In this document: positions 1 through 10,885 of the stretch, piece after piece
How positions within the stretch are numbered: position 1 is the first letter of the stretch
Layout of the letters: each line of letters starts with the position of its first letter
From: Ustilaginoidea virens
Taxonomy: Eukaryota; Ascomycota; Sordariomycetes; Hypocreales; Clavicipitaceae
Assembly (NCBI RefSeq): GCF_000687475.1
Contig: NC_057319.1
Coordinates: 992,001-1,056,000 of the forward strand
Length of the DNA: 64,000 bases
Direction of reading: 5' to 3'
Program-made: the position numbers and the translations under genes
The notes under the pieces: model-generated
Seen by the model: the letters and a program-made list of their open reading frames with translations, nothing else
What the model was told of the DNA's origin: nothing
Databases searched by the model: none

Positions 1-637
1 AATGCCCCGTCACCACCAGACGGGACCCCGAGTGCTCCAGCTCCGCTCTGATTTCGGGCGCAATCTGGTCGGCAATCGAGTTGTACGCCGTTTGGAAGCC
101 CCGGTGAACCTGTTCCCGGGGTTAGCCTCGCGCCCATGTCGGCCTGAAACCCGCTTCCCCCGGGAGAAAGGAAAGGGAAGGGAAGGGAAGGGAAGGGGGG
201 CTCTGTCCCGTCTCTGTCACGACCCCCGACTCACTTTGCAGTTTGGGCAGTTTGCGCCCACAACAGATAGCGGGACAAGCTCAAAGTCAAGGTCCGTGTC
301 TAGGTCCTGTGGTGTCGACGTCCCTCTAAACGCGATGATGACCTCGGCCGCGTCGTAGTCGTGGAACAGGGTCGCCTGCGTGTCCGTGCCTTCGTTGTCG
401 AATGTTTTGATTATGTGCGAGCCGAACGGCGGGCTCGGGCATTCGTACGCGTACGAAGCCGCCGCAAAGGAGGTGTATCTGGTGATTCGGTCAAACACGT
501 TGGACGAGACTGCGCTTCTCGGTTAGTCGACACGCGGCTCGGGCCCTGCTGACCCGGCGGAGACGAGACGCACCACGCTCCTGCGCCGCCGCAGCTTGGA
601 GTGGAATCAATCCAGCAATCGCGAGAACTCGGCGCAT
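1..637 (-). CDS. Secreted class 3 (alpha/beta-hydrolase) lipase, 3' part cut by window edge
   Basis: Exons read 637-574, 509-235 and 109-1; introns 573-510 and 234-110 have GTGCGT/GCAG and GTGAGT/ACAG borders, and intron 1 has a CTAAC branch site. The start at 637 gives a signal peptide (MRRVLAIAGLIPLQAAAA), whereas the ATG-like start further upstream would bury it. The mature part begins with the FDRITRYTSFAAASYAYECP type of N-terminus common in fungal Lipase_3 proteins, followed by the oxyanion-region motif AFRGT and then DTDLDFELVP. Exon 3 ends at VVTGH, directly before the expected nucleophile Ser of the GHSLGG elbow, which lies outside the window. The family hydrolyses triacylglycerols or feruloyl esters extracellularly; the substrate cannot be told from this portion. 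About 149 residues of a roughly 300-350 residue family are present. Confidence 0.88.
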
Positions 638-1272
638 CTTGATGATGACGAGTGTTCCCTTGACGAGGCACAAGGCGGGATTCGGCCAAAGATGGGAGAA
701 AGAGTTGTGCGGGAATTCAGTCCCCCTCCCCTTTCAGTTGAGCTGTAGATTTCATGTTTTCTCCGCGCTCGGCGCCCGGGGACGCAAAATTCGGCATCGG
801 AACCCTTCAAGCTGGCGCCTCCATCAGTGCGGAACTTTGAGCCGCGTAATGGGAAACTTTCGGCCCGCCGGAATCATGCCTTTGCAAACTTACACGGTGG
901 CGGTGGCGTGTCTGTTCTGTCAAGCGCTTTGTTTACATTTGCCGACGACGAAACTCAATTTAGACTCCCGTCACCACGGACGTCAAGGCAAAGAGCAGCA
1001 AAGCGCAGGAGGACAAAGATTCTGGCCCCGAGTCATCTCATATGATTTTCCATATGCCAGAAGAAGAACGAGAGAAGCACACACACAGAAAAAAAAAAAA
1101 AAAACTAGTGGTGAAAGATCAAAACACAAACACGACGGGTATCCTTGCTCCCACCCGCCCGACACCCCTTTCCACACCATCACACCATCGTATGAAAAAG
1201 CTCATCCGAGCTACAGCTTCCGACTTGTCCGCAAGATACACTGCAAACCCCGCCCCCGGGACCTGCGTTACC

Positions 1273-1836
1273 ATGAGATTTCTACTCCCCCTCCTCGCGC
1301 TCTTCCTTGCCGTCAACGCGGAGGGCAGGACCCCGACAAGAGACGTCATGTATGCCCTCAACGCGGACGGCAGGACCACGAGAAGAGACATCAGAGACGT
1401 CTTCAGCCTCTTGGACATCTTCGCTGCCGACATCCAGCTCGTCGAGCCCGGCTCCAAAGGCATCGCCCAAGCCCTGCAGCTGCAGGTCGACGGCGTCAAC
1501 CTCCACAGGTCCCTCATAATGGGTGCAAACAGCGCCAGAGAGGTGCACAGATTCGGATGGCCCAGCTCGCTCAAGATCGGCATCGCCGTCATCATGCTGG
1601 TGCCGAAGCACCGGAAGACGCTCGAGATCCTCTGCGAGAAGAGGGACGTCCTGGGCGATTTCAGCGCCCTCGTCCTGTCGAGCTTGTACCAGCTCAAGCA
1701 GGATACCAACGACCTCTCGGTCGCCTTGCTGGACAACCTGACAATCTTTGAGAGGATTATAGCGCCAATCTTCATGAAGAAGTTCAACAATCATTTCGAC
1801 AAGGCTATTAAGGTGTACGGGGGCAACGTTAGCTAG
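1273..1836 (+). CDS. Small secreted HsbA / cell-wall mannoprotein-like protein
   Basis: An intronless 187-residue protein. The frame is open further upstream, but the ATG at 1273 (context TTACCATGAG) starts a clear signal peptide, MRFLLPLLALFLAVNA. The rest is helical and amphipathic with no cysteine pattern, and resembles the hydrophobic surface binding protein A / Mp1-type galactomannoprotein family (DVFSLLDIFAADIQ near residues 41-54 and a heptad-like LSSLYQLKQDTNDLSVALLDNL stretch near 137). Family members bind lipids or hydrophobic surfaces outside the cell; the family call is from residue pattern only. Just after the signal peptide a 15-residue unit is imperfectly duplicated (AEGRTPTRDVMYALN, then ADGRTTRRDIRD). 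An AATAAA follows about 140 bp after the stop. Confidence 0.7.
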   Translation: MRFLLPLLALFLAVNAEGRTPTRDVMYALNADGRTTRRDIRDVFSLLDIFAADIQLVEPGSKGIAQALQLQVDGVNLHRSLIMGANSAREVHRFGWPSSLKIGIAVIMLVPKHRKTLEILCEKRDVLGDFSALVLSSLYQLKQDTNDLSVALLDNLTIFERIIAPIFMKKFNNHFDKAIKVYGGNVS

Positions 1837-1978
1837 AAACGCCCGCCTTCTTGTTGTACGTGACGCGGTACGACGCGGCGCGGCGGTCGGGCAGAGGAGC
1901 TGCTGGGGGTTGTTGGTCGGTGGTGGCAACTTGACGGTGGAATGTTGGCATGGGCAGTTGCGCTTGGGTGCAGGATTT

Positions 1979-1984
1979 AATAAA
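1979..1984 (+). terminator. Putative polyadenylation signal AATAAA
   Basis: A canonical AATAAA lies 143 bp downstream of the HsbA-like stop codon in an otherwise GC-balanced trailer. Fungal poly(A) signals are degenerate, so this is suggestive only. Confidence 0.4.
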
Positions 1985-2040
1985 GTGCAAGAAAAAGAAG
2001 ACACGTTCTCGTCCGTGATGATGTGACTGTTGCCATTCAC

Positions 2041-2873
2041 GGTGCGCGTGTCGCCTGGCCTCTAGCAAATTGTCACCCGGCGTCAAGCAAGATCGGACGG
2101 GGCTTCATATCGGCGATTTGCCAGGCTGTCCCTGATGACTCTGCTGACCTAGGTAGCAGACGACTGGCACTTGACATGACAGTCTGGTTCCGGACATGGT
2201 CCGTAGACGCGGCAGCTCAAGCGGCGGAATCCTGTAGGTTGCCTTGATACCATTGTTCGGGGGCCGTGGGTAAGCGCAAACTTCCTTCGATATCGTACCG
2301 TACGGGATGCTGTATCCGCACGGGACGGGGTCAATACTTTCATCGGTTTTAGATGGAAACTCGCCAAGTGAGAAAGATGAACCGGGTCTTGAATATCTTC
2401 CGAGATGGCCGACAGCCCCCCCTGGGACCCGAGGGGTTAGAGACAATATGGAGGCACTGCATAAGGTTTCCCCCCGGTACTCGAGCTTCGCGTGTAATCA
2501 GTTAATATGCAAATGTACTAGATTCTGGTATAGTGTTTCCGAGTTATAGCCATCTAGCGGATATATATGTATATATATTATATATATATATTGGGCCCTT
2601 GAAGGTTGTGGTAGATGTCAAGTTGTCATTCTACAAACACGGCAAGTTGGCGGCGGGGACCCATGATGGGTAGGACTTCTTCCGATACCGGCCGGCAAAC
2701 CCCTGTCCACGCAGCGTGCGTGGTGCCGTTTACGGTCTGCCCCAAGAGGGGAATGAGGTTAAATAGTACGATGCGAGATAAATGCCTTTGCAAACAAGAC
2801 TCGACTCGACTCGACTCGACTCCTCAAACCAAACCATCACCACAACTCCACCGTGGATGCTCAACTTGCCACC
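2041..2873. repeat. Intergenic spacer with AT dinucleotide and ACTCG microsatellites
   Basis: No convincing gene is seen. A (TA)n tract lies at about 2560-2592, and a pentamer array of CGACT/ACTCG units at about 2798-2822 sits about 50 bp upstream of the next start codon, so it is probably in that gene's 5' leader. The rest is unremarkable spacer. Confidence 0.6.
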
Positions 2874-3359
2874 ATGCCCGTCCGCCACATTGTCCTCTTC
2901 GGCTTCAAGCCAGACGCCAGCCCCGACTCCATCAAGCAGGTGCGCTTCGAACCACCGCCCTCGGTGCCTTTTCCCCCGCCCCGCTGCCACTGCTCACCGC
3001 CCACAGTGCTGCGACGAAATGCTGCGTCTAAAGGAGCAGTGCGTCCTCGCGTCCACGGGCGAGACCTACATTACCGCCTCAAGCGGCGGAAAGGACGTCT
3101 CCATCGAGGGCCTCCAGGTACGCCCGGGTGCTGGGTGAAGCGGAAACCGTGGCCCACCCCACTCCCCCCACCGGCTAACAGGCTGAATCAGAACGGCTTC
3201 ACCCACGCCTTCGTCGTCGAGTTCGCCTCGGCGGCCGACCGCGACTTTTACGTCAACGAGGACAAGGCCCACCATGCCTTTGTCGACAGGTGGATCAAGT
3301 CGGCGGACGGCATCGCCGCCAAGGCCATGGTTGTGGACTTTGCTCCGGGGTCGTTCTAG
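2874..3359 (+). CDS. Dabb (stress-responsive A/B barrel) domain protein
   Basis: Three exons, 2874-2939, 3007-3117 and 3192-3359, encode 114 residues. Both introns are phase 0 with GTGCGC/CACAG and GTACGC/ATCAG borders; the second has a CTAAC branch site. The start MPVRHIVLFGFKPDA is the usual Dabb N-terminus (beta strand H-I-V-L-F); an upstream in-frame ATG at 2853 would add seven residues. The middle carries the helix CDEMLRLKEQC and the C-terminus the second strand pair (THAFVVEFASAADRDFYV, then HHAFVDRWIKSA). Length fits the roughly 100-residue family of dimeric alpha+beta barrels. Members range from stress proteins to small polyketide or decarboxylating enzymes; there is no biosynthetic neighbourhood here, so the role stays open. 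Confidence 0.9.
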   Translation: MPVRHIVLFGFKPDASPDSIKQVRFEPPPSVPFPPPRCHCSPPTVLRRNAASKGAVRPRVHGRDLHYRLKRRKGRLHRGPPGTPGCWVKRKPWPTPLPPPANRLNQNGFTHAFVVEFASAADRDFYVNEDKAHHAFVDRWIKSADGIAAKAMVVDFAPGSF

Positions 3360-6300
3360 ACTCCGCGGCGCGTGCGTGGCGGATAGGCTGTGCTGTGGTG
3401 AGGAATAACGGGCGCTGGTCACGAATTTCGTGAGGTTTCTGGCCCCTGGGCTTCACGTCGAGTCATGTCTGGTAGTGAATGACAAGGGGGGGGCTTGTTC
3501 GCTCAGCACCTGGTAGAGGAGTCTTGATGCCGTGAATGAACCTGGCGGACCATGGCGTGGCGTTTGGCTCATACTCGGCTATTAACGTGAAAGACGCCGC
3601 TGTATGCGTGCTTGCTCGCCCGGGGGTCAAGCCATCACAAAGTGCGACGGCGAGATGAATGTGCCGTGGTAAGCGAGGAAATGCCAGCACGGCCAGGGCC
3701 ACCAGCCTTTCCGACCGGGCGGACCCGTCTGAGAACGGAAACCAAAGCTCGCGCCGGATACAAACCGCCACAAGTGGATTCGCAATCGGTATAGTAATTT
3801 CTGGGGACAGCGTAAAGGACCAAGTCAACGCGTCGGGGGGGGGATGCCAGGCGGAAAAGACTGGGGTATCTTGCAGGCCCAGAAGGACTTGGCTTTATTC
3901 GACTGCAAGGAAAAGACGCACGAGGCATGCCTTCGCGAAGCCGCCCGCTCGGCCCTGCCGCGACTTCAATCCGGGCAAGAGGAAGTAGATTCATCGAGCG
4001 CCCTCTGCTGTATGTGCTGCGTGGACATGTCGCCTTGGCCGGCTGGGAGATTACCGCCACTGCGAGCTTCTGGCCCGGGAAGATAGAAGTCGAGCCGTGC
4101 GACTTTAAGTTACACGAGGATTGAAACGACGGTCGCAGTCAATCCCCCCCTGGGGGAGCTTACCAAAGCGCCAAGACGGACTACTCGCTTCCTTTGGGTA
4201 AAGCGCCAGGACAACAGGTCGCGTAAAGGGAGGGCAAAGAGGTGAATGAGCGCGGAAAATCGATGCAATAGCATGATGCAAGGCTCCCAAGATGGATGCT
4301 AAAACACCGCAGTGGAGCCGCCTGCAAGCTACCACCACGCTGTGACGAATCTCTGCAACGGGCTAGGTGACTTCCGGTGTGCTGGCCCAGAGCATCTGCT
4401 GCTTACGAGCCGTATCCCGACGAAGCTACCAGCGTCATGGTGGGCGTGGCGATCTCGAATGCACTTGTGGCCGTCGCAGTCGTAAGACGATCAGCCATGA
4501 CGGGATCAAGCCCCGGTATCCATTTAGCCACGTGGAGGCGTAAAACAGTCGCAAGATACGGAAAAGGTGCGCCTGGGAACAACTCGCGTCGACCACTTCG
4601 CCGCGAATCTTTGGTTGCGGGTTTAACCGATATCGAGCAAGTTCAAAGCATGGCCATGAAAAGAGGGGAAGAAAAAAAAAAACAAGGCAGCAATAAGCAG
4701 GGGAAAGCAGAAGAGGGACGCAGCCATCTCTAGGACATTTTACCGATTCAGATTTCGGTGTCAAGAAATTCCCGATTGATGCCACGCCTCGACACGGTGC
4801 TCAATTCCGCTCCCTGTCGGACGGGGACTGGGGGCCTTGCTATATGCGGCCCGGGAGCTCCGCTCACGCTTGGATCCTCTCGAGAGGTGAAAATGGCAAG
4901 GGTTCAACTTCTTAGTGCCCTTTCAGGGTTTGGTTCATCCTATCATCCAGTCAGCTTGCGATCCGCGAGAGTCAACGGATCCCCCACTCCGAACTGCGAC
5001 CGGAGAGAGACCTGCAGGGAATCCGCGCCGGTGAAGCGACGGGCACATGCTTACTCGCATCGTATGTGCGCCAAGGCCTGAAATGAGCCCGTCGGGGAGA
5101 CAGTGGATCAGGGAGAGGAATACGGAGTACAGCCACAGCCAAGGTGCCTGGCAAACGGCTTGGTTGGGCATGTATCTTGGCGCCCGAATCCGGAAACTGC
5201 GGTGAGTTCCATAAACGATGGGACATGGACAGAGCTCCTCCGTACTCCGTAGTCCGTACGGTGTTCCGAGGAGCAAGACGGGCCACGTGCTGCGTATCCA
5301 TCTCGAGGACGGCAAATACATCGTTTGCACGGGATGGTTAGACCAAGCTCCACCATGACCATGACCAGACTGACTTTGTCGAGGCCAGCAGACGGAAAAC
5401 TGCTGATGATCACAGGCATGCTCTCGCCAGACGCTCGGGAATCTCCCGGGCCCCGACGGCGCCTGGCACCCGAGTCTGCGTGTACGGAGCACGGGCTCCG
5501 GAGTCGTGCGCAGCTGGTGCCTGGGTTGTTTCCCAGACACGAGGCCCGTCCAGACGGATCGCTTGGCAAGGGGGAACAAGGCCAGCGCTCCGCCACGACG
5601 CGGTAGCACAATGCTAGCGTGCTTATCGGGTTGGATTGCATCTGCGCAATCATGGCAAGGGGCATGGTCCGGCGCCGCGGTCGTATCTCGTTCACAAGAG
5701 CCCCTTTGACGATGCGGACGCAATCAATTGGGGGTTTTTACCGCAAGTCAGTACGTTGCCGAGCGAATTATTCCTCATGTATTTCCCCCCCAGCTACTCT
5801 TGGGCCGAGAGACGGCTTCTCTATCAAATGCAAGGTTTCGGGCGTAGCACGTGTTGGATGCGCCAAGACAGCTTTCCGGCCTGCATATGACTGGGCAAAC
5901 TCGAAGTCACGTTATCGACGGCGGCGAGCAGCTAGTTCTGGATTACTCCGTATTCAATCCGCAATTCTGTTGGCTTCCTTGTTTGAATGAAATACACTGG
6001 ACTAGTACTGCCGAGTATGGCCGCCGCTGCGTAGGTCGGCATCCTTCAAGGATTCTGTGGGCGGCCGGCCAGCTGGGCCAGCACGCTGGGACAGCTGATT
6101 CAAGCCCTTCTTTCCTCTTTTATCCTGTTGTTTCTTCCCTTTCGGTATTGACACGTACTGCATTGTCGAGGCGGTTTAAAAGGTCTGGTTGCAGGCGGGA
6201 TTAGGCCAACCTACTTATATTGACGGTTAGCCCGAGCAGGAGCAGCCGCGCTATGATATCCGCCCTCTGATTGGTGTCCACCATCGATCCGTCCCGAACT

Positions 6301-7054
6301 CCATCTGCGCTTTCTCACCCCCCGGCCCCCCGGCCCCCAGCGTCTCCACTGTGGCGGGGCCATTGGCCGCTGTCGCTGCGTGGCCCCCCACCCAGCAGCT
6401 GCGTGGCTTGGCCCCCTTGGGTTGCCAGCTGGGATGACACTCCTGCCGCCACCTCCACCAATCTACCAATCTGACAGCTGCGCCTTCTCACCTCATTCCA
6501 GTCATGTTCAAGACATCAATTGGCACCAGAAGCCTTCTCATCTCGATGGCCTTGACTTGACAGCTTTGTCTCAGTCCGTTTGCCAGTCGAACAAACTTTT
6601 CCGCTCCGCTCCCCCCTGCCTTGCTTCGTGCTCCGTTCGTGGTCGTTTTATTAAAACTCGCGTCTCGATCCCCAAACCTCAACTCGCAGGGTGATGAGCA
6701 CCTTGCAGCCGTGTCAAATCCAGTCACAATTGCCTCAGCCCCGCATCCTTCTCCGACGCCCTCTCATGGAACCGCAGGCCACCATTGCCAGATTCGCTGC
6801 CGACTTGCCGTCTTGACCGCTCTGTTCGCTGTTTCATCCAAGCCTTGTCCTCTCCATCAGCCGCCCTGCACATCAATTGGGAGATAGATTCTATTCTCAT
6901 ATGTTCCATTTCGGCCTCCCCCCTGGAACAGGATCGACATAGAATCCTCCCGGTGTCTGGCCCGAGTGCTCTTTCTCCCTCCCCCCTCCCCCCCCCCCCC
7001 CCCGCCGTCGAGAAAGCTCAGGTTCTCTCTCTTGGGAAAGGCTGTCAGGAGCTG
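3360..7054. other. Long intergenic region without a supportable gene
   Basis: About 3.7 kb on both strands shows only short overlapping ORFs with no recognisable domain, no coherent exon chain and no tRNA-like B box. It contains several copies of the short motif TACGGAGTA/TACTCCGTA (for example 5121-5129, 5243-5251, 5944-5952). The last several hundred bases are pyrimidine-rich, with a C-run at about 6980-7003, and are probably promoter and 5' leader of the MFS gene. I see nothing else to name. Confidence 0.6.
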
Positions 7055-9295
7055 ATGGCACCCAAAACGTTGACACGCGTCAACGGGGCGGCACACGAAG
7101 ACATGGACACCACACTAGCACCAGGTACCGTTCTTCTTGTTGACTTGGATCACACCGCTGCCGCGCCGCACGCCGGCCGCCAGCATGACATTATTCTGGT
7201 GCCGACACCTTCCTCTGATCCAAATGACCCGCTTAATTGGTCACCCGCGCGTAAGCGACTGCATCTTATCTGCTTGATAGTGTGAGTGAAGCGCCACTGC
7301 TCCGTACTGCGACTTGAAACAGAAAAATCTCCAAAGATCAGGGGCTGGAGAACCCTTTCAAAAACCCATGATTGGCTCAGCGCTCTGAGGTGATGGGTGA
7401 TGGTCACTGCGGAGTAACTTGAGCCTGTTATCCGGTTAACCCTTTCTTCTCCCCCCTGCCACAGGTACGTGTTTTTCAACGGCATGGCATTGTCCGTTGT
7501 CTACTCCTTGCTGGTACCGCTATCGCCTGCGTTGGATGTCACAGGTACGTCTGGTCCAACGCCTTCTTCCATGCCGCGAGGCAAGGCTGCAAACCCGTCA
7601 AAGTGTGCGTCGCTGACTCGGCATCTGATGCAACGCCAAAGTCAGCGATCTAAATGCCGGTACGGGATACATGTTTCTGATGCTGGGCTGGGGCTTGCTC
7701 TTCTGGCAGCCGTTCGCCTTGCAGTACGGCAAACGGCTTACGTACCTCGTGTCTATGCTTGGCGTTGTTGTATGAGGGCCCGTCCATAAATCTTGCCCTT
7801 CGCCTCGCTTTCGCATATCTTTGCTAACATGTGGAGAAATGACTCGAACAAAACGGCCAGGCTACTTCCATCTGGAGCCCGTACGCCAGTGGTAACGGCC
7901 AATGGATTGCTCGCAACCTCGTCACCGGCTTCGTGGCCGCCCCCATCGAAGCACTACCCGAAACCTCAATCACGGACATTTACTTCACCCATGAGCGAGG
8001 CACGTACATGGGATGGTACGCATGGGTGCTCGCAACGTCGAACTATTTCGCCCCCCTTGTCTGCGGCTTCATCAACGACAGCATGGGATACAAATGGCCC
8101 TTCTATTTCATGGGTATCTTCGCCGCCGCCGCCGCCCTCTTCCTCTTCTTGTTCATGGAAGAGACCAACTATGATCGCGTCACGGTGACCACTGCGGATC
8201 CTGGCGGTCGCGGCTCGATGGCTACCTCGCCCATTGACCCTAGCCCTGAAGGGAACAGGTCGCAATCGACGACTCTGACCAGGAATGGAGATGAAAAGGA
8301 GGGTCAGAGCGGATATGGGGGTGAGGATGGAGATGGGGATGGGGATCGCATCGCATCTGCTCGTGCGCATGGTAAGGAATACACATTCATGCAGAAACTA
8401 TCGCTCAAAGATAAGCCGAGACGGTTCCGCATGCATGAGCGCGTATTGCAAACATTCAGGTTTTTCACGTGGCCCAACGTCTTTTTCGCGGGCTTCTCGT
8501 ACGGCACCTATCTGATTTGGTTCAACATCCTGAACGCGACATCCTCCATCATTCTGGGCGGCCCACCATATCATTTCAAGCCAAGCATTGTGGGCTTGAG
8601 CTACGTGTCTTGCTTGATTGGTGTCATCATCGGGTAAGTTTCTCGGGTGTCGCACTGGCATTTATGGAAAACGCGGCTGCAGCAAAAAGCGGCTAACAGG
8701 ATGCTTGTACACAGATCAGTCTACAGCGGCATCGTCTCTGATTGGGTCGTGATTCGCCTTGCCCGTCGTAACGGCGGCGTTTTCGAACCCGAGCAGCGTC
8801 TCTGGCTGTTCTCCGGCATGACGATTGCAGCTCCGTTCTCTCTCATCCTGTGGGGCGTCGGGGTGAGTTTCCCACGAAACGTGTTAATTCCTTTTTTTTT
8901 TTTTGCCCCCTTGCACTAACATGCAAATCGAGGCTGCCCATGAAATTCACTGGTTCGGTCTCCTATTTGCCATGGTTGTTCTCTCGGCCACCAGCGCGGC
9001 AGGCGTCACCCTCTCCGTTGCCTATCTTGTCGACTCGTTCCCCGAGGTATCCGGCGACGGGCTCACGACCGTCATCATCATTCGCAACACCATGAGCTTC
9101 GCGATCGGCTACGGCATCACGCCGTGGTTGGAAGGGCTGGGGCTACAGAACTGCTTCATCAGCGTGGCGTTTGTGGCCTTGGCGATTTGCTCGGCGTTTC
9201 TGCCCATGATTTGGTTCGGCAAGAAGTTTAGGCTGATGAAGCGGGACAGTTACTGGCACGAGGTGAAGATGCGTGCGAGCGCGACGTCCCGTTGA
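7055..9295 (+). CDS. MFS transporter, DHA1/HOL1-like
   Basis: Six exons, 7055-7281, 7465-7544, 7642-7769, 7861-8633, 8715-8862 and 8933-9295, encode 572 residues; all introns have GT..AG borders and compatible phases. The cytosolic N-terminus carries the fungal MFS signature [14 protein letters not shown] just before TM1. The centre has [20 protein letters not shown] and [25 protein letters not shown], characteristic of the HOL1-type branch of drug:H+ antiporters, then a long acidic, glycine-rich central loop. The second half has the usual six helices and ends with a short basic tail after [13 protein letters not shown]. It should be a plasma-membrane proton-coupled exporter or importer of small organic or cationic solutes; the substrate is not predictable. 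No gene-cluster partner is adjacent. The first ATG of the chain was used because nothing upstream has signal or domain content. Confidence 0.9.
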
Positions 9296-9614
9296 CGGAT
9301 CATTAGGGGTTGGTCAGGAGGGCTTTGCGTGCGAGCTTGAACGTAGAGCAAGCGAGTACATGGGCAGATGCTAGGAGATACTCTACGCAAGCTTGTAGAT
9401 ACCTAGGGCGGGCGAGCAGCGGCCCTTGCGCAACTGTACGACACGGATGTGCCTGCTCCCACGACGGGACATGATTATCCGCCATTTCCAATACGAGAAG
9501 TTGTCAATGTCATTGATCATTGATGCCCTATGAAATTCCCGTGCCAGACTTGGCAAAACGGCCATGTAACCCCCTCGCGAGCAAATCACCCCGGTTGACA
9601 AGCCCCCCTCACAG

Positions 9615-10094
9615 CTAATCTCTTTCCTCCTCAACCGTATCGTAACTCGCCTTCAAGAAGCACAGCACCTCGTATACAGCTTTGCTGATTTCAAGCCCTC
9701 TCGCATCCCAATCCTTGGAGGACCACAGATTCGAGAGCAAGCCGTCTAGAACAACCGTCATAATAAACCTAACGTGGTGATCTTGCACCGTCCAGTTCTT
9801 CTTGTCGGGGTGATACAACCCGAAATCGGGGCCGACGTTATCGACGCAATCCATGGCCTTTTCGGCCGTACTCCTCTTGTCCGGATCCGCCACGACGCCG
9901 CCCGCCTTGGCCAAGCAGTCGCGCCGGAACTCCATCCACGAGCCCTGCAAGATATAGCGGAGCCACTCCTTGAACTAGGCGGCGTCTTTAAAGGCGAGGG
10001 ACTCCATAAGGAGGCGTTGGAGCTGGGCGGACAGTGTGGATAGTTTGAGGGTCGCCCGCGCCGACGTAGACATGGCGGTGTTGTGGGAGACCAT
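9615..10094 (-). pseudogene. Small hypothetical protein gene broken by one in-frame TAG
   Basis: Reading from the ATG at 10094, the frame is coherent for 158 sense codons to a TAG at 9617-9615, except for one TAG at 9977-9975 after residue 39 (LAFKDAA, stop, FKEWLRYILQGSW). The downstream part looks like a real soluble domain rich in W, D and H (KAMDCVDNVGPDFGLYHPD, then HHVRFIMTVVLDGLLSNLW). I do not recognise the family. A minus-strand TATA box (CCTATAAATA, 10210-10201) precedes the ATG by about 105 bp, followed by a pyrimidine-rich leader. No GT..AG intron that cleanly removes the stop is visible. Alternatives are a nonsense allele (CAG to TAG fits RIP), UAG-to-UGG RNA editing, or a start downstream of the stop. 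Confidence 0.5.
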
Positions 10095-10200
10095 ATTGGC
10101 GGCGAAAGGGACTTTGTGACAACGTGAGCAAGTGTCAGAGCAGAGGTTATTGCTGGGTTGATGAAGATGCTGAGGGAGGAAAAGCCTCAGCAAGGCTTGA

Positions 10201-10210
10201 TATTTATAGG
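10201..10210 (-). promoter_or_regulatory. TATA box upstream of the interrupted minus-strand gene
   Basis: On the minus strand the sequence reads CCTATAAATA, followed by a CT-rich stretch (CTTTTCCTCCCTCAGC). It lies about 107 bp before the ATG at 10094, a normal core-promoter arrangement for filamentous fungi. Confidence 0.5.
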
Positions 10211-10527
10211 TAAAGGCAGCGGCGTACCCCAACAGGGCCTGTTCTGATTCACAAAGACGAAACGCTGTGCAGGCCGGCCAGCTGCGCCAGGTGTTCATGG
10301 CACGATAGCCTCATTACAAGCAAGCGATACCCCGACGCACGATACCCTTCAGCGGTAAGGGATTCGGGGGCGGAGGGGGCATCCTCGAGGCTGGCGGGCT
10401 GGCAGAACCACGAAGTCTGCCTAAAGCTCGCGTGGGCTACATCTGAGGTGGTGATAAGACCTAAATAGCCGGATTTTGCGACGACGCGTCGTGTGAGATA
10501 TAGCCCTCGACAACGGCGTCAGCTCAC

Positions 10528-10645
10528 ACATACGACCATAGCCGCTTGAAAACTTTGGATCCCGTCCGATCTCCGTTAAATAAGCAGGTGAGCGCTGGAT
10601 TAGTAGTTGGGTCGGTGACGACCAGCGAATACCCGGTGTTGTATG
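10528..10645 (+). rRNA. 5S rRNA, copy 1
   Basis: The 118-nt sequence starts ACATACGACCATAGC and ends GGTGTTGTATG, with the conserved internal promoter block TTAGTAGTTGGGTCGGTGAC and the GACCAGCGAAT segment, as in other filamentous ascomycete 5S rRNAs. The terminal stem (ACATAC..GTATG) pairs. Helix II retains pairing with two G-U wobbles (CGCTTG with CAGGTG), where copy 2 has perfect pairs. A T-run follows at once as a Pol III terminator. Fungi of this group carry dispersed 5S genes rather than 5S in the rDNA repeat. Confidence 0.9.
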
Positions 10646-10767
10646 TTTTTGTCCTGCATTTTCTTTTTTATTTTCATTTTCATTTTTTGTTATTCCTGCT
10701 GTTGCTCATTTTAGCAGCTCGACATGCGTTAGTGCGCGTTATAGCGTCAAATAACTGAACGTCTGGT

Positions 10768-10885
10768 ACATACGACCACAGCCGCTTGAAACCTTTGGAT
10801 CCCGTCCGATCTCCGTTAAATAAGCAAGCGAGCGCTAGATTAGTAGTTGGGTCGGTGACGACCAGCGAATCCCTAGTGTTGTATG
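10768..10885 (+). rRNA. 5S rRNA, copy 2
   Basis: A second 118-nt 5S gene lies 240 bp downstream of the first in the same orientation. It differs from copy 1 at about eight positions, mostly transitions, and has perfect helix II pairing (CGCTTG with CAAGCG). The 3' end reads GTGTTGTATG, and a T7 run near 10,903-10,909 can terminate Pol III. The flanks of the two copies are not obviously similar, so only about the gene length appears duplicated. Confidence 0.9.

Noticed and set aside
639..1751. 370-residue plus-strand ORF overlapping the HsbA-like gene
   Set aside because: Its second half is the out-of-frame shadow of the signal-peptide-bearing ORF (Arg/Pro/His-rich composition) and it has no domain features.
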